Source: Candidatus Krumholzibacteriia bacterium
GTDB taxonomy: Bacteria > Krumholzibacteriota > Krumholzibacteriia > LZORAL124-64-63
Assembly (NCBI GenBank): GCA_030643455.1
Contig: DAOWLV010000084.1
Location: forward strand, 1-9,771
Reading direction: 5' to 3'
DNA: 9,771 bases
The notes beneath the pieces were generated by a model that saw only the letters and a list, made by a program, of their open reading frames with translations, did no database searches and was not told the origin of the DNA. Position numbers and translations under genes: made by a program. This document shows positions 5,835 through 9,771 of the stretch, in pieces (positions within the stretch are counted from its first letter, which is position 1; every line of letters begins with the position of its first letter).

Positions 5835-6098
5835 ATGACACCCGAAACCGTGATCGAAATCGGACAGTACGCCATGCGGACGACGGTCTTGGTGGCCGGT
5901 CCCATGCTGGTCGCGGGCATGGTCGTGGGTCTGGCCATCAGCATATTCCAGGCGGCAACCCAGATAAACGAGATGACCATGACTTTCGTGCCCAAGATCC
6001 TGACGGTTTTCCTGGTCCTGATCCTGACCTTGCCCTGGGCCATCAGTCAGATGACCGGATTCACCGAGGCCATGTTCAACCGCATCGCCAATATGTAG
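5835..6098 (+). CDS. fliQ: Flagellar type III export gate protein FliQ
   Basis: FliQ is the small helical-hairpin subunit that wraps the FliP-FliR pore. At 87 residues it is of the normal size (about 89). It begins MTPETVIEIGQYAM and has two membrane segments, about 17-39 and 55-75. Between them is the conserved SIFQAATQINEMTMTFVPKI (36-55), whose FQA.TQI.E.T..F.PKI pattern is diagnostic of the FliQ/SctS family. The ATG is preceded by AAAGGAAA (5821-5828). The TAG stop (6096-6098) is part of the ribosome site for fliR, so translation of the two is probably linked. Confidence 0.97.
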   Translation: MTPETVIEIGQYAMRTTVLVAGPMLVAGMVVGLAISIFQAATQINEMTMTFVPKILTVFLVLILTLPWAISQMTGFTEAMFNRIANM

Positions 6099-6106
6099 GA
6101 GACCAG

Positions 6107-6889
6107 GTGCAATTCGAACTCGACATCACGCTTCTGGCCATGACGGCAGCTCTGGCCGTCCGTTTCGGCGTTCTTGCCGCTACCTTGCCGTTGCTGGACA
6201 TTCGGAGCGTGCCACCTCTTTGGCGTGTGGCATTGGCGGTCAGCTTCGCCGCTGCCCTGGCGCCGGGCATTGTCAAAGCCCTGCCACAGGCGAACGTCTC
6301 GTTGGCCTGGCCGTCCCTTGTGATGGAGGCCGTCCGGTCGCTCGTTGTGGGGGCCCTGTTGGGCTTTACCATCAATCTCGTATTCACGGCCGTGCGCTAC
6401 GCGGGGTCGATCGTGGGGATGCAGATCGGGTTCTCCATCGTCAACTCGTACGACCCCATGAGCAATTCCCAGGTTTCGGTCATCTCACAGCTCTATTACC
6501 TGCTGGCTGTCCTGCTCTTTTTCGTCACCGGGGCCCACCAGATCCTGGTGGCTGCCATGTTCCAGTCCTGCCTGATGGTGCCGCCGTTTGCCGCCGGTGA
6601 TCCGGTGGGAGGTGCCTGGTACCTGCTGCGTGAGTTCGGGACCGTGTTCACCCTGGGTCTGAAGATTGCCGCTCCCGTCGTGATCGTTCTGCTTCTGGTC
6701 AGTGCGTCGATGGGGGTCGTCGTGAAGACCGTACCCCAGCTCAATGTCCTGGTTGTCGGCTTTCCCATCAAGATCGGAGTGGGTCTGATCGCCGTGGGAC
6801 TTTCACTCGTCTATTTCAGGGAAGTGACCACCACGGTCATGACCGGCATGCAGGACAGTTTGGCCGAAATGCTTTTGGCCATGCATTAG
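6107..6889 (+). CDS. fliR: Flagellar type III export gate protein FliR
   Basis: FliR is the single-copy subunit that closes the FliP pore assembly and plugs it with FlhB. The 260-residue protein is almost entirely hydrophobic, with about six membrane segments. It contains the FliR/SctT signatures RVALAVSFAAALAPGI (40-55), GSIVGMQIGFSIVNSYDPMS (100-119), VSVISQLYYLLAVLLFFVTG (123-142) and KTVPQLNVLVVGFPIKIGVG (207-226). The start is GTG 6107 with AGGAG at 6097-6101, five bases away and embedded in the fliQ stop. No ATG gives a full-length product. It is separated from flhB by 66 bases, more than between most neighbours, with a small inverted repeat just after the stop. Confidence 0.97.
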   Translation: MQFELDITLLAMTAALAVRFGVLAATLPLLDIRSVPPLWRVALAVSFAAALAPGIVKALPQANVSLAWPSLVMEAVRSLVVGALLGFTINLVFTAVRYAGSIVGMQIGFSIVNSYDPMSNSQVSVISQLYYLLAVLLFFVTGAHQILVAAMFQSCLMVPPFAAGDPVGGAWYLLREFGTVFTLGLKIAAPVVIVLLLVSASMGVVVKTVPQLNVLVVGFPIKIGVGLIAVGLSLVYFREVTTTVMTGMQDSLAEMLLAMH

Positions 6890-6908
6890 GGATTCCGGGC
6901 CTGAATCC
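6890..6908 (+). repeat. Small inverted repeat after fliR stop
   Basis: GGATTC (6890-6895) and GAATCC (6903-6908) are exact inverted copies separated by 7 bases, directly after the fliR TAG. The stem is short and no T-run follows, so it is not an intrinsic terminator by the usual criteria. The spacer also repeats a TCCGGG unit (6894-6899 and 6906-6911). Chance is a serious possibility. Confidence 0.25.
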
Positions 6909-6943
6909 GGGACATGAATGACCCATGGGAACGACAAACCGCC

Positions 6944-6949
6944 AGGAGG
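6944..6949 (+). promoter_or_regulatory. Strong Shine-Dalgarno deciding the flhB start
   Basis: AGGAGG is the strongest ribosome site in the window. It is three bases from ATG 6953 and six from ATG 6956, so the second ATG has the better spacing. Confidence 0.7.
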
Positions 6950-6955
6950 TGAATG

Positions 6956-8017
6956 ATGGCCGAACAGAGCAGTGCCGAAAGAACGGAAAAAGCGACAGTC
7001 AAAAGGCGCGAACAGGCGCGGGACAGAGGCCAGGTGGCCCGCAGCAGCGAGGTGACCAGCGCCGTCCTTCTGGTGGCAGGCACCCTCGTCCTGGTGGCCG
7101 GTGCCGGTCATTTCACCAAAGTCCTGGGCCGCAACACCTCCTATCTGTTGTCCCAGGCCCACAAACTCGATCCCGGCAACCAGTTCGCCATCAACGAAAT
7201 GGTGTCCGGGAATCTGGAAGTCCTGTTGGCCGCCCTGGCCCCGCTGTTGCTTGTCGTCCTTCTGGCCGCGGTGGGGGCGAACGTGATGCAGGTCGGTTTC
7301 CACGTGAGCTCGAAAGCCATCGCCTTCAGGACCGAAAAACTCAATCCGCTGACCGGTATGAAACGGTTCTTCCAGAAGACGACCTACTTCGAAATGGGCA
7401 AACACTTCCTGAAGATCCTGATCATCGGGGCGCTGGCCTGGGTAACCATACGGGGAATGATGGGGTCACTGATCGCTTCAGCCGTCCTGCCGCTGCCCGA
7501 GATCGTGGCCCTGGCCCGGACCAGCTTCACGGAACTCATGATCAAGCTCCTTCTCTTCATGGCTGTCCTGGCCCTGATCGACTGGTTCTGGCAGAAAAAT
7601 CGTCATGAAGAAAACCTGAAGATGACCAGGCATGAAGTGAAGAAGGAGAACAAGGACATCGAAGGTGATCCCCAGATCAAGGCGAGGGTCCGAGGGCTGC
7701 AACTGGAAATGGCCCGCAAGCGGATGATGGCCGACGTACCCACAGCCGACGTGGTGGTGACCAATCCCACCCACTATGCGGTGGCCCTGAAATATGTCCC
7801 GGAATCCGCAGCCCCCATGGTGGTGGCCAAAGGCAAGGACCACATGGCGATGCTTATCAGGCAGGTGGCCCGCAAGGCGCGGGTGCCGATCATCGAAAAC
7901 AGGCCGCTGGCACGTTCGCTGCACAAACAGGTCGACGTCGGGGCCGGCATTCCGGAAGCCCTGTTCCAGGCGGTGGCCGAAATCCTGGCCTACGTGTACC
8001 GCCTCCAGAAAGCCTGA
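6956..8017 (+). CDS. flhB: Flagellar export gate / substrate-specificity switch protein FlhB
   Basis: FlhB sits at the pore entrance and switches export from rod/hook to filament proteins once the hook reaches full length. The 353-residue protein has the N-terminal SSAERTEKATVKRREQARDR (5-24), typical of the family. Four membrane segments follow, at roughly 35-50, 86-112, 152-174 and 185-212. A basic linker (KNRHEENLKMTRHEVKKENK) leads to the cytoplasmic domain. The autocleavage motif is intact: Asn270 in VVVTNPTHYAVALKY, with cleavage expected between Asn and Pro. Downstream are VVAKGKDHMA (289-298) and VPIIENRPLARSL (310-322), also conserved. ATG 6956 is preferred on Shine-Dalgarno spacing; ATG 6953 adds one residue. 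The gene ends 30 bases before flhA. Confidence 0.97.
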   Translation: MAEQSSAERTEKATVKRREQARDRGQVARSSEVTSAVLLVAGTLVLVAGAGHFTKVLGRNTSYLLSQAHKLDPGNQFAINEMVSGNLEVLLAALAPLLLVVLLAAVGANVMQVGFHVSSKAIAFRTEKLNPLTGMKRFFQKTTYFEMGKHFLKILIIGALAWVTIRGMMGSLIASAVLPLPEIVALARTSFTELMIKLLLFMAVLALIDWFWQKNRHEENLKMTRHEVKKENKDIEGDPQIKARVRGLQLEMARKRMMADVPTADVVVTNPTHYAVALKYVPESAAPMVVAKGKDHMAMLIRQVARKARVPIIENRPLARSLHKQVDVGAGIPEALFQAVAEILAYVYRLQKA

Positions 8018-8033
8018 CCACTTGAAGTCGGAC

Positions 8034-8039
8034 AAGGAG
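8034..8039 (+). promoter_or_regulatory. Shine-Dalgarno supporting a TTG start for flhA
   Basis: AAGGAG lies eight bases before TTG 8048. No in-frame ATG or GTG exists before the conserved N-terminal membrane region, so this site decides the rare start codon. Confidence 0.75.
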
Positions 8040-8047
8040 TCTGAAGT

Positions 8048-9771
8048 TTGAAAGAGGATCAAGTCATCAACCGGGATCTCTTGCTTTCCAACAGCAACGT
8101 GCTGAGTGCCGTGGCGGTCCTGATCATCATGGGGGTCATGGTGGTGCCGGTACCGCCAATCCTCCTGGACCTCATGCTGACCTTCAGCATCGCTTTTTCG
8201 ATGACGGTCCTGATGGTTGCTCTTTACATCAAACAGCCCCTTCAGTTCAGCGCCTTTCCTTCCTTGTTGTTGATCCTCACCCTGATGCGTCTGTCACTGA
8301 ACGTGGCTTCGACGAGGTTGATCCTGAGCAAAGGATCTGCAGGACAGGTGATTCAGAGTTTCGGCGATTTCGTGGTCGGGGGGAACTACGTCATCGGTGT
8401 GATCGTGTTCTCCATCCTGGTCATCATCAATTTCATGGTCATCACCAAGGGGTCCGGCCGCATCGCCGAGGTGGCGGCCCGGTTCACCCTGGATGCCATG
8501 CCCGGCAAGCAGATGGCCATCGACGCCGATCTGAATGCAGGGCTGATCAATGAGAAACAGGCCAGATCCCGCAGGCTTGAAATTTCCCAGGAAGCCGAAT
8601 TTTTCGGAGCCATGGACGGCGCGAGCAAGTTCGTCAAGGGCGACGCCATCGCGGGGATCATCATCACGGTGATCAACATCGGGGCGGGTTTTGTCATCGG
8701 GATGATCCAGATGGGTCTTCCGGCGAGTGAAGCCCTCAGCCGTTTCACGGTCCTGACCGTCGGTGACGGCCTTGTCAGCCAGATTCCCGCACTGCTGGTG
8801 TCAACCAGCGCGGGTCTGGTGGTCACCCGTTCCAGTGGTTCACTGAACCTCGGACAGGCTTTGACCCTTCAGATTTTCCGTCAGCGGAAGCCGTTGTTTC
8901 TCTCCTCCGGAGCAATGTTTGTCCTGGCCTTGATTCCGGGACTGCCCACCGCTCCATTCATGTTCCTGGCTGTCACTACGGCCTTGGCCGGATTCTTCAT
9001 CGGCCGCCGGGTATCCCAATACGACGAATATCAGACCCGGTCCGAGGAACAGGAACAGATGGTTCAGGAACAGCAGGATGAAGAGCCTGAAGGCTTCCGC
9101 ACGGAAGATCTTTTTGTCCTGGATCGTCTCGAACTTGAAATCGGATACGGCCTGATTCCCCTGGTGGACGATTCCCGGGGTGGAGATCTGCTGCAGCGGG
9201 TCGGGAACATCCGCCGACAGGTAGGTTCCGAGCTTGGAATCTTCATCCACCCGATCAGGGTGAGGGACAACCTCCAGCTGGGCGCCCAGCAGTACGTCAT
9301 CCGACTCAAGGGTGTTGAGATTACCAGGGCCGAATTGATGCCGGACCGCCTCTTGGCCATGAGCACCAGGCCGGACACCGGTCATATCGAGGGGACCGTC
9401 ACGACCGAACCCGCCTTCGGTTTACCCGCGGTCTGGATTGGAAAGGACCAGAGGGCCAAGGCCGAAACAGAAGGATTCACGGTGGTCGAACCCACCGCCG
9501 TACTGGCCACCCATCTTTCCGAACTGATCCGGGCACACGCCGACGAATTGCTTAGTAGGCAAGACGTCAAGGATATGTGTGAATCCATCAGGGAATTCGC
9601 TCCTTCCCTGGTCGAGGATCTTATCCCGGACAAGGTACCGGTCAATACCCTGCACAACGTCCTGCGGGCCCTGCTCCACGAACGTATCCCCGTGCGTGAC
9701 ATCGTGACCATCCTGGAAACACTTGCCAATTTCGGCAGCGCAGGTCTCGGAACCGACTATCTGGTGGGCAA
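8048..9771 (+). CDS. flhA: Flagellar export apparatus protein FlhA (3' end outside window)
   Basis: FlhA forms a nine-fold ring in the export gate, uses the proton motive force and receives substrate-chaperone complexes on its cytoplasmic domain. The visible 574 residues cover most of a protein that is usually about 690. The N-terminus KEDQVINRDLLLSNSNVLS leads into a membrane domain with eight predicted segments. This includes TLMRLSLNVASTRLILSKGS (78-97), the FHIPEP signature GRIAEVAARFTLDAMPGKQM (137-156) followed by AIDADLNAGLI, and KFVKGDAIAGI (194-204). An acidic Gln/Glu linker (~332-348) joins the soluble domain, which has LELEIGYGLIPLVD (361-374), FIHPIRVRDNL (399-409) and VEPTAVLATHLSELI (480-494). 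The start is TTG 8048, so an ATG/GTG-only gene finder would truncate or miss it. The last base pair of the window falls inside a codon after Gly574. flhF or a similar gene commonly follows. Confidence 0.97.
   Translation, partial: MKEDQVINRDLLLSNSNVLSAVAVLIIMGVMVVPVPPILLDLMLTFSIAFSMTVLMVALYIKQPLQFSAFPSLLLILTLMRLSLNVASTRLILSKGSAGQVIQSFGDFVVGGNYVIGVIVFSILVIINFMVITKGSGRIAEVAARFTLDAMPGKQMAIDADLNAGLINEKQARSRRLEISQEAEFFGAMDGASKFVKGDAIAGIIITVINIGAGFVIGMIQMGLPASEALSRFTVLTVGDGLVSQIPALLVSTSAGLVVTRSSGSLNLGQALTLQIFRQRKPLFLSSGAMFVLALIPGLPTAPFMFLAVTTALAGFFIGRRVSQYDEYQTRSEEQEQMVQEQQDEEPEGFRTEDLFVLDRLELEIGYGLIPLVDDSRGGDLLQRVGNIRRQVGSELGIFIHPIRVRDNLQLGAQQYVIRLKGVEITRAELMPDRLLAMSTRPDTGHIEGTVTTEPAFGLPAVWIGKDQRAKAETEGFTVVEPTAVLATHLSELIRAHADELLSRQDVKDMCESIREFAPSLVEDLIPDKVPVNTLHNVLRALLHERIPVRDIVTILETLANFGSAGLGTDYLVG

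Noticed and set aside
5231..6043. Long minus-strand ORFs (for example opposite fliP/fliQ and fliL/fliM)
   Set aside because: They mirror GC-rich coding sequence on the + strand, have low-complexity His/Asp/Gln-rich or Arg/Ser/Thr-rich composition, and resemble no protein family.
1..9771. Search for an undescribed defence, mobile or biosynthetic system
   Set aside because: All coding space is accounted for by core flagellar genes with intact motifs and uniform composition; no foreign genes, repeats arrays or insertion boundaries are visible.

Overview
The window is a continuous stretch of a bacterial flagellar gene cluster, with every gene on the + strand. It runs from the 3' end of a hook-protein gene to most of flhA: flgE (partial) - flbD - motA - motB - fliL - fliM - fliN - fliO - fliP - fliQ - fliR - flhB - flhA (partial). 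All 13 coding regions can be assigned from their own sequence. I see no mobile element, tRNA, rRNA, CRISPR array or foreign-looking insertion, and GC content looks uniformly fairly high (roughly 55-60% by eye).

Organism. The fixed order with a small FlbD-type protein between flgE and motA, and the stator genes embedded in the export/switch operon, matches the large flagellar operons of spirochaetes, Firmicutes, Thermotogae and several less-studied diderm phyla. It does not match the split fli/flh/mot operons of enteric bacteria. GC content, OmpA-type MotB and a short FliN (no FliY-type extension) suggest a diderm outside the enteric-type Proteobacteria. The phylum cannot be fixed from this sequence alone.

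Layout. 1-312 is the hook protein C-terminus. 354-578 is FlbD (SwrD-like; not the Caulobacter regulator of the same name). 634-2203 is the stator pair MotA/MotB, which looks PomA/PomB-like and may be sodium-driven. 2287-4298 holds FliL (stator/basal-body associated) and the C-ring switch proteins FliM and FliN. 4298-4744 is FliO, the export-gate assembly factor. 4979-8017 is FliP, FliQ, FliR and FlhB, and from 8048 to the window end FlhA, together the membrane export gate. Most genes are tightly packed with individual Shine-Dalgarno sites. Start codons are mixed: GTG for motA, fliM and fliR, TTG for flhA.

Regulation. The one large gap, 4745-4978 between fliO and fliP, contains a near-perfect sigma-54 (-24/-12) promoter at 4903-4917, correctly placed to drive fliPQR-flhB-flhA. 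The export-gate genes may therefore form a separately switched sub-operon. A 36-nt imperfect hairpin lies between motB and fliL, and a perfect inverted repeat surrounds the flgE stop codon.

Points worth a second look are the sigma-54 promoter, the divergent FliM N-terminus (no canonical CheY-binding motif) and FliM's altered GGxG motif, the likely Na+ stator, and the RNA hairpins. I found no convincing sign of an undescribed system: this is an ordinary core flagellar locus with some lineage-specific details.
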